64,000 nt of DNA from JACVRW01 sp963846505 (lineage in GTDB: Bacteria; Actinomycetota; Thermoleophilia; Solirubrobacterales; Thermoleophilaceae): positions 186,001 through 250,000 of the forward strand of contig CAWJWD010000006.1 of NCBI GenBank assembly GCA_963846505.1, written 5' to 3'. Made by a program: the position numbers and the translations under genes. The notes under the pieces are model-generated. The model had not been told where the DNA came from. It was given only the letters and a program-made list of their open reading frames with translations, and did not search any database. Shown here piece by piece: positions 43,851 through 52,990 of the stretch; positions within the stretch are counted from its first letter, which is position 1, and each line of letters opens with the position of its first letter.

Positions 43851-43945
43851 CGTGTCGAACATTCGGCCGCGCGGTTTCTCCCCACGGTCGAGAGCCCGCT
43901 CTGCGACTGGGCTCGCGGTCTGGTCCGTTTGTCGTACTCGCGCCG

Positions 43946-46042
<2,097 letters not shown>

Positions 46043-46142
46043 GGCGACATTCTCACCCGCGGGGCGGCCGCCATGCCGGCCGGTGTGCTCGCGCGACCAC
46101 GCCACCGTCCTTCGCTGCCGGCTCAGACGGCACAATGCCCCC

Positions 46143-46808
46143 GTGACCGAGCTCCATCAGGCGAGTCCCGTCGAGCTGAAGGCCCAGCTGGAAGCCGAGC
46201 GGCGCGGCCAGCCGTTCCTGCTCTACCGCGACGGCGAGAACGTGCAGGCGATCGTCGCGCTCGAAGCGGAGCGCCTGACGGTCGGGCGCGGCACCGGCTG
46301 CGAGGTCTGCCTGAGCTGGGACGGCGACGTCTCGCGCGCGCATGCGGAGCTCGAGTGCGTCGGCGGCGTCTGGACGGTGTCCGACGACGGGCTCTCGCGC
46401 AACGGCACGTACGTCAACGGCGAGCGCGTCAGCGGCCGGCGGCGGCTGCGCGAGGGGGACTCGCTGCGCTTCGGCGACACGCTCGTGCGCTTCCGCGACC
46501 CGGGCGCGGCCGAGTCGGGTGAGACGAACCTCGTCGCCGGCCCGCCGCCCGAGGCGCGCATCTCCGACGCCCAGCGACGCGTGCTGGTCGCCCTCTGCCG
46601 GCCGTACCGCGACGGCAGCGCCTACGCCACGCCGGCCACCAACCAGGCGATCGCCGACGAGCTGTTCCTGTCCGTCGACGCCGTCAAGACCCATCTGCGG
46701 GCGCTGTTCGAGAAGCTCGAGGTCGGCGACGTGCCCCAGAACCAGAAGCGGGTCAAGCTGGTCGAGCGCGCCCTCCAGACGGGGGCGCTCTCGCCGAAGG
46801 ACCTCTGA
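46143..46808 (+). CDS. FHA-domain protein with winged or HTH C-terminus
   Basis: A 221-residue protein. The FHA phosphopeptide-binding domain spans about 40-125, with LTVGRGTGCEVCLS, SRAHAELE and SRNGTYVNGERV, including the conserved GR, S-R-x-H and N-G residues. The C-terminal part (about 140-215, ISDAQRRVLVALCRP, then NQAIADELFLSVDAVKTHLRALFEKLEV) is a predicted HTH. It would read phosphothreonine and bind DNA. GTG 46143 has CACAAT 6 nt upstream and no ribosome site. It is divergent from the Ser/Thr kinase. Confidence 0.88.
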   Translation: MTELHQASPVELKAQLEAERRGQPFLLYRDGENVQAIVALEAERLTVGRGTGCEVCLSWDGDVSRAHAELECVGGVWTVSDDGLSRNGTYVNGERVSGRRRLREGDSLRFGDTLVRFRDPGAAESGETNLVAGPPPEARISDAQRRVLVALCRPYRDGSAYATPATNQAIADELFLSVDAVKTHLRALFEKLEVGDVPQNQKRVKLVERALQTGALSPKDL

Positions 46809-46814
46809 GGGCAG

Positions 46815-48014
46815 CTAGGAGCCGGCGACGGCGACCGCGCTGCCGCCTTCGCCGCGCCGCTCGGCAGGCTCCGCCGGCAGGTCGCAGAAGGCGTCCGCGA
46901 GCGTCTCCACGAGGCCCGGCAGCCGGTCGTCGGCGCGCGCTCGTGCCACCTGCCGCTCGGCACCGCCGCGCTCGGCCAGGCGCTCGACGCCCGCCAGCTG
47001 CAGCTCGCAGCCCAGCGCAGCAGCGTGCGGGCCGCAGGCGTCGAGCAGCTCGCGCACCTGCTGGCGAACCGGCACTCGTCGCTCGGCGCGCGCGTCGATC
47101 AGGCGGGCGTCGGCGCCGTCGCGGGCGGCCAGGAAGCGGTTCTCCTCGAGCACCTCCTGACGACTCATCGCCTCCGGCGTCGCGTAGCCCTCCTCGAGCT
47201 CGAGCCGCGCCAGGCACTGCACGAGGGCGACCAGCGCCGCCGTGTCGGCCGAGCTGGTCTGCACGTCCATGATCCGCACCTCGACGGTGCCGAAGCGCGG
47301 CTGCGGGCGCACGTCCCACCAGAGGAACGTCGGCTCGGGCAACGCCTCGCAGCGCAGCAGCAGGTCGACGGTCTCGACCCAGTCCGCGTAGTCGCGGAAC
47401 ATCCGCGGCGTGCCGACGCGCGGGAACGCCTGGAACAGCGGCGTGCGCGCGGACGCGAGGCCGGTGTCGCGCCCCTGCCAGAAGGGCGAGTTGGCCGACA
47501 GCGCCAGCAGCAACGGCACGTGGGTGCGCATGCGGTTGAGCAGCCGGACGCCCGACTCGGGATCCGGCACGCCGACGTGCACGTGCAGCGCGAAGGTCGG
47601 CTCGCGCCGCGCCAGCTCGCGCATCGAGCCGTAGAGGAAGCGGTAGCGGCGCCCGTTCGAGACGACCGTGTCCTGCCAGACCGCGAACGGGTGCGTGCCG
47701 GCCGCGGCAGCGCGCAGCTCCAGCGGCTGCAGGTCCCGGCACAGCCACTCGCGCAGCTGGCGCGCCTCGCCGGCGGCGCCGGCGACGTCGTGATGGATGC
47801 CGGTGCCGAGCTCGACCACGCAGCGGTGGGTCTCGGAGTCGACCCGCCGCGCGAGGTGGGGGTCGAGCGCGTCGAGCACACGCTCGATCTCCTGCGCCAG
47901 CGACCAGTCGCTCGGGTCGAGCAGCATCACCTCTTCCTCCACCCCGAGCGTGTAGGGGTCGGATTCGGTCCAGGTCGCCCAACCCGGCAGCTCGCGCGGT
48001 CCCGACTCGTTCAT
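46815..48014 (-). CDS. Carboxylate-amine ligase, GCS2/YbdK family
   Basis: A 399-residue ATP-dependent ligase of the glutamate-cysteine ligase type 2 fold. TLGVEEEVMLLDP begins the domain with the metal-binding EEE, and THPFAVWQDTVV, FALHVHVGVPD, ANSPFWQGRDTGLASAR and GTVEVRIMDVQ are family hallmarks. The enzyme would join a carboxylate to an amine through an acyl phosphate; YbdK itself makes gamma-glutamyl amides weakly. ATG 48014 overlaps the upstream ATP-grasp gene's stop (ATGA), so the two ligases are made together. Confidence 0.92.
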   Translation of the reverse strand: MNESGPRELPGWATWTESDPYTLGVEEEVMLLDPSDWSLAQEIERVLDALDPHLARRVDSETHRCVVELGTGIHHDVAGAAGEARQLREWLCRDLQPLELRAAAAGTHPFAVWQDTVVSNGRRYRFLYGSMRELARREPTFALHVHVGVPDPESGVRLLNRMRTHVPLLLALSANSPFWQGRDTGLASARTPLFQAFPRVGTPRMFRDYADWVETVDLLLRCEALPEPTFLWWDVRPQPRFGTVEVRIMDVQTSSADTAALVALVQCLARLELEEGYATPEAMSRQEVLEENRFLAARDGADARLIDARAERRVPVRQQVRELLDACGPHAAALGCELQLAGVERLAERGGAERQVARARADDRLPGLVETLADAFCDLPAEPAERRGEGGSAVAVAGS

Positions 48015-49432
48015 GCGACCACCCAGGTGTCCTTGGCCCCGCCGCCCTGCGAGCTGTTGACCACGAGCGCGTCGCGGTCGCGCGCGAAGCGCGTCAGCCC
48101 ACCGGCGACGACCTGGTCGCCGATTGCGAACGCGCGCAGGTCCACGTGGCGCGGCTCGAGCTCGCCGTCGATGACGGTCGGATGCGTGGAGAGCGTGATC
48201 GTCTGCTGCGCGATCCAGTTCCCGGGGTCCGCCTCGATCTGCTCGACGACACGGTCGCGATCGGCCTGGGTCGCGTGGCGGCAGACGACGATCCCCTGCC
48301 CGCCCTGCCCCGAGCGCGGCTTGACGACCAGGTCGTCGATCTGCGCCAAGGCCTCGCGCCGTTGCTCGGGATCGGCGAGGTCGTAGGTCGGCACCGAGCC
48401 GAGCAGCGGTTCCTCGTCGAGGTAGAAGCGCGTCATCTCGTCGACGTAGGCGTGCGCGAGCTTGTCGTCGGCGACGCCGGCTCCGAGCGGGTTGACGACC
48501 GTCAGGTTGCCCGCGCGCAGCGGGCCGAGCAGCATGCGTGCGAGCCAGGTGGGATTGCCCGCGTCGTCGTGCAGGCGGTCCTCGTTCGCGCGCAGGTAGA
48601 CCACCTGCAGCTCGCGTGAACGCCCGTCGTCGGCCCAGGCGTAGAGCCGGTTGCCGCGCAGTTGCAGATCTCCGCGCGAGACGAGTGGGACGCCGAGGCG
48701 AGCGGAGAGGTCCCGGTGCTCGTACCAGGCGCTGCTCTGCGGTCCGTCGGTGAGCACCGCGATCGAGGGATCGGCGCAGCCGTCCGGCGCCGCTGCCCTG
48801 AGCGCGTCGGCGAGCAGGTCGGCGCCCGCGTCGGCGGGCAACCGACCCTGCGGCACCTCGATCCCGAGCGCGGCGTCGAGCGTGTCCCGCGCCGCCGCGG
48901 TGTAGCTGAGCCCCGACGGGGTGCGCAGGTTGTCCTCGAGCACCGCCAGCCGACCGTCCGCGTCCCGGACGACGTCGAGGCCGGCCACGCCGATCGGCTC
49001 GGAGCGCAGCTCCAGCCCCATCAGCTCGGGCTCGAAGTGGTCGGCCGTCTCGATCACGCGCTCGGGCACGTGCCCGGCGGCCACGATCGCCCGATCGCCG
49101 TAGACGTCGGCGGTGAAGGCGGCCAGCGCTCGCACGCGCTGCTGGATGCCCGCCACCAGCGAGTCCCACTCGACCCGCTCGATCAGCCGCGGCACCGGGT
49201 CGACGCCGAAGGGCTGCACCTCGCCGCCGCTGCGGAAGGCGACCCCGCGCTCGCGCACGTGGTCCTCGACCCGCGCCGCGACCGCCGTCAGATCCTGGCG
49301 CTCGAGCTGCTCGAGCAGCTCGGCGTAGACGGGACGCGGCTCGCCGTCGGCGTCCACCGCCTCGTCGTAGACGCCCGAGGGGGCGGATGCGTACGCACCG
49401 TTGGTGGCCAAGGACAGCGTCACGCTCGGCAC
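48011..49432 (-). CDS. Circularly permuted ATP-grasp ligase-like protein
   Basis: A protein of about 473 residues in the circularly permuted ATP-grasp type family. Recognisable pieces: VYGDRAIVAAGHVPERVI, GVAGLDVVRDADGRLAVLEDNLRTPSG, VYLRANED, VVNPLGAGVADDKL and DDLVVKPRSGQGGQGI, with RHVDLRAFAI near the C-terminus. Such proteins are believed to form amide bonds in small peptides. The start is GTG 49432 or GTG 49423. It is translationally coupled to the GCS2-type ligase and lies back-to-back with two S51 peptidase genes. Confidence 0.88.
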   Translation of the reverse strand: MPSVTLSLATNGAYASAPSGVYDEAVDADGEPRPVYAELLEQLERQDLTAVAARVEDHVRERGVAFRSGGEVQPFGVDPVPRLIERVEWDSLVAGIQQRVRALAAFTADVYGDRAIVAAGHVPERVIETADHFEPELMGLELRSEPIGVAGLDVVRDADGRLAVLEDNLRTPSGLSYTAAARDTLDAALGIEVPQGRLPADAGADLLADALRAAAPDGCADPSIAVLTDGPQSSAWYEHRDLSARLGVPLVSRGDLQLRGNRLYAWADDGRSRELQVVYLRANEDRLHDDAGNPTWLARMLLGPLRAGNLTVVNPLGAGVADDKLAHAYVDEMTRFYLDEEPLLGSVPTYDLADPEQRREALAQIDDLVVKPRSGQGGQGIVVCRHATQADRDRVVEQIEADPGNWIAQQTITLSTHPTVIDGELEPRHVDLRAFAIGDQVVAGGLTRFARDRDALVVNSSQGGGAKDTWVVA

Positions 49433-49500
49433 GCTACGTCGAGAAGCAGGGGTCGCCCATTGCCAGCGGGCCGAGATTCCGCGCCTGCGCTTGTACACCC

Positions 49501-49556
49501 GGTCCAATCGGCGCCGAACTCGCCACGCGGTCCAGCACCCTTTGGACCGGCGGTCC
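49501..49556. repeat. GGTCCA motif array between the ligase and peptidase genes
   Basis: GGTCCA occurs at 49501, 49529 and 49552, and its complement TGGACC at 49543. This gives GGTCCA-N8-TGGACC (49529-49548) and GGACC-N3-GGTCC (49544-49556). Four half-sites within 56 nt of a divergent promoter region suggest an operator for a shared regulator. Confidence 0.5.
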
Positions 49557-49593
49557 ATTGACTACCCGCTGTTTGCGCCCCTACCGTCCAGGC

Positions 49594-50379
49594 ATGTCGA
49601 CGGCCAAGCGCCAGATCGTCGCCTTCGGCGGCGGCGGGTTCTCGATGGAGGCCGGCAATCCCCTGCTCGACGACTACGTGCTCGAGCTGACCGGAGTGCC
49701 GCGTCCGCGGCTCTGCTTCCTGCCCTCCGCCAGCGGCGACGCCGATCACTACATCGTGCGCTTCTACCGCACGTTCGCGGGACGCGCGGAGACGTCGCAC
49801 GTCTCGTTGTTTCGGCGTGACCATGAGCTCGAGGACCTCCATACCCATCTTTTGGCCCAAGATGCGATCTACGTCGGAGGCGGCAGCGTCGTCAGTCTGA
49901 TGGGCGTCTGGCGCGCGCACGGGCTCGACGAGGTCCTGCGCGAGGCATGGGAGGCGGGCGTGCTGCTGTGCGGCGTCAGCGCCGGCTCGCTGTGTTGGTT
50001 CAAGGAGGGCATCAGCGCCTTCCACGGCACGCCCCTGCACTACGAGGGCCTTGGCTTCCTTCCCTGGAGCAACACCGTTCACTACGACGCCGACCGGCGC
50101 CGCGGAGACGCGTTCCGCGAGCAGCTCAAACAGGGGATGGCCCCAGGCTACGCTGCTTGCGACGGCAGCGCGCTGCACTTCGTCGACGAGCGCCTGGCGG
50201 CCGTCGTCTCGTCCCGGCCCGGCGCAAAGGCCTACCGTATGGGCTGCGTGAACGGCAAGGTGCGCAAGCGCTCGCTCGACGTCCGGTACCTCGGTGACGA
50301 CTCGGGGCCCGTGCGGATCCCGTCGCTGCCGGCCCCGCCCCGCCTGACGGTCGCGCGGACCTCCGCGGCGGCCGGATGA
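49594..50379 (+). CDS. S51-family peptidase (peptidase E-like), first copy
   Basis: A 261-residue member of the PepE/cyanophycinase superfamily. The nucleophile is S129 in CGVSAGSLCWF; GGGFSMEAG, LPSASGDADHY, VSLFRRD and IYVGGGSVVSLM are the family's other conserved strands, and the histidine in VHYDAD is the candidate base. These enzymes cut dipeptides or unusual isopeptide bonds starting with aspartate. ATG 49594 has TACCGT 6 nt upstream and no ribosome site. Its stop overlaps the second copy's start (ATGA). Confidence 0.9.
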   Translation: MSTAKRQIVAFGGGGFSMEAGNPLLDDYVLELTGVPRPRLCFLPSASGDADHYIVRFYRTFAGRAETSHVSLFRRDHELEDLHTHLLAQDAIYVGGGSVVSLMGVWRAHGLDEVLREAWEAGVLLCGVSAGSLCWFKEGISAFHGTPLHYEGLGFLPWSNTVHYDADRRRGDAFREQLKQGMAPGYAACDGSALHFVDERLAAVVSSRPGAKAYRMGCVNGKVRKRSLDVRYLGDDSGPVRIPSLPAPPRLTVARTSAAAG

Positions 50380-51194
50380 CGGGGCGCCCGCGTCGCATCC
50401 TCGTCAGCGGCGGCGGCGGCTTCACGACGTCGGTCCGGGATCTGCCGCTCGACCACCTGCTGTTGGAGCTGGCCGGGGTCGACCGCCCCCGCATCTGCCT
50501 GCTGCCGACCGCCAGCGGCGACCCCGAGGACCAGATCCGCCGCTTCTACTCGACCTTCCGCGACGTCGACGCCGAGCTCTGCCACGTGTCGCTGTTCCGC
50601 CTGGGCAACGACCGCACCGTCCCGCCGGCCGAGCAACTGCTGTCCCAGGACGTGATCTACGCCGGCGGCGGCAGCATGATCAACCTGCTCGCGCTCTGGA
50701 GCGCGCACGAGCTCGGCGAGGCGCTGGCCGAAGCCTGGCGCCGCGGCGTCCTGCTCTGCGGCGTCAGCGCCGGGGCGATGTGCTGGTTCGAGGGCGGCAT
50801 CACCCGCTCCCACGGCCCCCCGCGCCCGGCCCGCGGCCTGGGCCTGCTGCCCGGCAGCCTCAGCGTCCACGACGACGTCGACCCGACGCGCTCGGCCGCC
50901 TACCGCGACGCCGTGCTCGCCGGCACGCTCGACGCCGGCTACGCACTCGACGACGGCGCCGGCCTGCTGTTCGAGGACGGTGGGCCGCCGCAGGCCTTCA
51001 GCGCCCGGCCCGCGGCAGGGGCGCGCCGGCTATCGGCCGACGCCGGCCGTTTGGACGAGCAGCCGCTCGAGGTCGAGCGCCTCGCCGCCCTCGAGGCCAC
51101 GACCACCGTCGAGCCATCGATCGGCGAGCTGCGCGAGCTGCGCGAAGCGCGCCGCGGGCAGGTGTCGACCGCCCGGCCCCGCAAGGCCGGCTAG
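50376..51194 (+). CDS. S51-family peptidase (peptidase E-like), second copy
   Basis: A 272-residue paralogue of the preceding protein. The nucleophile S131 is kept in CGVSAGAMCWFEGG, as are GGGGFTTSV, LPTASGDPEDQI and IYAGGGSMINLL. The region after the nucleophile diverges (SHGPPRPARGLGLLPG) and a 50-residue C-terminal extension (PLEVERLAALEATTTV onward) is added. The active-site histidine may be the one in SVHDDVD. A coupled pair suggests a heteromer or two specificities. A weak hairpin CCGGG-N9-CCCGG lies at 51252-51270 downstream. Confidence 0.87.
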   Translation: MTGRPRRILVSGGGGFTTSVRDLPLDHLLLELAGVDRPRICLLPTASGDPEDQIRRFYSTFRDVDAELCHVSLFRLGNDRTVPPAEQLLSQDVIYAGGGSMINLLALWSAHELGEALAEAWRRGVLLCGVSAGAMCWFEGGITRSHGPPRPARGLGLLPGSLSVHDDVDPTRSAAYRDAVLAGTLDAGYALDDGAGLLFEDGGPPQAFSARPAAGARRLSADAGRLDEQPLEVERLAALEATTTVEPSIGELRELREARRGQVSTARPRKAG

Positions 51195-51369
51195 CCGCGC
51201 AACCATCACACCGGTCGGCTCGGCGGTCAGATCGACGTCGACAGAACTTCACCGGGCCTTTCCCACCCGGCCTGGAGGATCACCAACTCGTGGCCCTCCT
51301 CGCCTGTGTAACGGACCGGTGACGGCGGACGAGGAGGGGCCGGCGCAACCGAACCCCTCCCGATCGCGC

Positions 51370-51987
51370 TTATGAAATCGTGACTCTGGGGTTGGCCGCG
51401 ACTGAGAAGCTGCCTCTGAACGTCAAGGATCTTGAGGCTCTCGAAGCTCTCGATGTGATGATCAGTCTGCAGTTCATCGTCAGTGATTGGGTCGCCTGGG
51501 TGAATGTGACGCACCCTCTAGTGGTCTGCGCGTCAAAGTTGATTGTGGTCCCTATGGCCGGAATGGTGAGTGAGCATGGCTCGGCTACGGTGGGGGCGTC
51601 GATGGTCAGGTCGAATGAGGCGCTGACGCCGGCAACTGAGCTGATTGATCTGAGTGTGATTCTGCATGAGATGGCATCTGATGAGATGGTCCCGACACCC
51701 GAGACGTCGCCGGTGCATGTGGTTCTCGTGCTCGGCCTGCTTGAGAATGTGACCGTGCCTGAGATGGTGGTGGTGTTGACGATGGAGCCTGTGAACTCAA
51801 CTGTGGGGCATCTGAGTCTCGTGATCGATCTGTCGTCGGAGTCGATTTGCGAGTCGACGGAGGTCGCTGAAATTCTCTGGCCGACTCTTGTGAGCGTTGC
51901 GTGTGCAGGTGCGGCCGCGACGCCGAGCACGGCGAGCGCGGCGAGGGCGGCGAGGGCCGCCAGGCTGCGGATGAACAATGCGTTCAT
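51370..51987 (-). CDS. Secreted beta-rich protein of unknown function
   Basis: A 205-residue exported protein with signal peptide SLAALAALAALAVLGVAAAPAHA cleaved near residue 30. The mature part is rich in Ser, Thr and Ile, with alternating beta patterns (GSIVNTTTISGTVTFSSRP) and six cysteines (for example RLRCPTVEF, TTCTGDV, ISCRITL), probably disulfide-bonded. Base composition is much more AT-rich than its neighbours. ATG 51987 is preceded by GAAAGAAAGG at fair spacing. Not recognised as a named family. Confidence 0.75.
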   Translation of the reverse strand: MNALFIRSLAALAALAALAVLGVAAAPAHATLTRVGQRISATSVDSQIDSDDRSITRLRCPTVEFTGSIVNTTTISGTVTFSSRPSTRTTCTGDVSGVGTISSDAISCRITLRSISSVAGVSASFDLTIDAPTVAEPCSLTIPAIGTTINFDAQTTRGCVTFTQATQSLTMNCRLIITSRASRASRSLTFRGSFSVAANPRVTIS

Positions 51988-52191
51988 GGATAGTGCCTTT
52001 CTTTCGTCAATGGAGGAATGGCAAGTTCGCTACGAAGAGCCAAGCGTGAAGCTCCTGACGATGGCACCTCCTTTCGAGTAACAGACACCGATCGGGTAAT
52101 GAAGGGGTTATCTAAGGTAGCAAAATACACAGATAAATTTGAGCATTAGCCTCGCGGTCCCATCCGACTAAGCAGGCGATACTGCGCCGCG
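51988..52191. promoter_or_regulatory. AT-rich divergent promoter region
   Basis: This gap holds promoters for the secreted-protein gene and the membrane-protein gene. GATACT (52178-52183) sits 8 nt before ATG 52192, suggesting leaderless expression of the latter. On the minus strand an extended Shine-Dalgarno sequence GAAAGGAGGTG (52075-52065) lies 78 nt before the secreted protein's start without an obvious gene of its own. The stretch 52098-52150 is AT-rich. Confidence 0.45.
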
Positions 52192-52986
52192 ATGAAGATC
52201 GACCTCGCCCACCCGCGCGACCTCGGGGACATCCTCGCCGCGTGCTTCGAGCTCTACCGGCATTACTTCCTCCTCTTCGCGGGAATCGCACTCGCGGTAG
52301 TGATTCCGCTCGACCTGCTCACGCTCGGGCTCGCCGACGGCCAGCTGACCGACTACGACGGCGAGTTCAGCTTCGGCGAAGGTGGAGCGGCCTACGGCAT
52401 CACCTATCTGCTGCTCGCCACGCCGCTGATCACCGCGGGGCACGTCACAGCGGTCATGGACATCGGTGCCGGCCGTACGCCGGGCGTCGGAGCGTCGCTG
52501 CGACGTGCAGGTGGAGCGCTGTTGCCATTGATCGGAGCGCTCCTGCTGACCATGCTCGGGACCCTGCTGGGCACCATCGCCCTCGTGCTCCCGGGCATCT
52601 ACCTCTACGTGCGCTGGTATGTGACCGCCCAGAGCATCGTCGCCGAGGAACGCGGGCCAATCGACGGCATCGGCCGCAGCTGGGCGCTGACGGAGGGCAA
52701 CTGGTGGCGGCTGTTCGGCATCTCGATCGTGATCGGGCTGATCGGCGCCATCCTGTCGGCGCTCTTCGGCGCGCCGATCAGCGCGCTCGCCGATCGGTAC
52801 GACAGCGGTCTGCTGCTGGTCCTCGGCACGATCGTCTCGGACGCGATCGTGCTGTCGTTCGTGGCGCTGGGCGCGACGATGATCTTCTTCGACCTGCGTG
52901 CACGTCATGAGCAGCCGCTGATGGCGAGCACGGCGCCGGAGCCCGCCGCGTCACTCGAGCGGCCAGAGGCGCCGCCCGGCCGCTGA
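52192..52986 (+). CDS. Polytopic membrane protein of unknown function
   Basis: A 264-residue protein with about six hydrophobic segments. The core (RDLGDILAACFELYRHYFLLFAGIAL, and IALVLPGIYLYVRWYVTAQSIVAEE, then SWALTEGNWWRLFGI) resembles the glycerophosphodiesterase membrane-domain/YciC-like families, which have no known reaction. The C-terminus is a short alanine/proline-rich tail. No ribosome site; a -10-like GATACT is 8 nt upstream. Its end is 4 nt from the end of the convergent metH. Confidence 0.8.
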   Translation: MKIDLAHPRDLGDILAACFELYRHYFLLFAGIALAVVIPLDLLTLGLADGQLTDYDGEFSFGEGGAAYGITYLLLATPLITAGHVTAVMDIGAGRTPGVGASLRRAGGALLPLIGALLLTMLGTLLGTIALVLPGIYLYVRWYVTAQSIVAEERGPIDGIGRSWALTEGNWWRLFGISIVIGLIGAILSALFGAPISALADRYDSGLLLVLGTIVSDAIVLSFVALGATMIFFDLRARHEQPLMASTAPEPAASLERPEAPPGR

Positions 52987-52990
52987 GCCG

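Noticed and set aside
49594..51194. Calling the two S51 proteins cyanophycinases
   Set aside because: They share the superfamily fold and nucleophile, but there is no cyanophycin synthetase here and their motifs are closer to peptidase E-like proteins. Only the family-level name is supported.
51380..52081. Plus-strand open frame of 233 codons opposite the secreted protein
   Set aside because: The minus-strand frame has a proper signal peptide, ribosome site and cysteine pattern; the plus-strand product has none and no plausible start signal.
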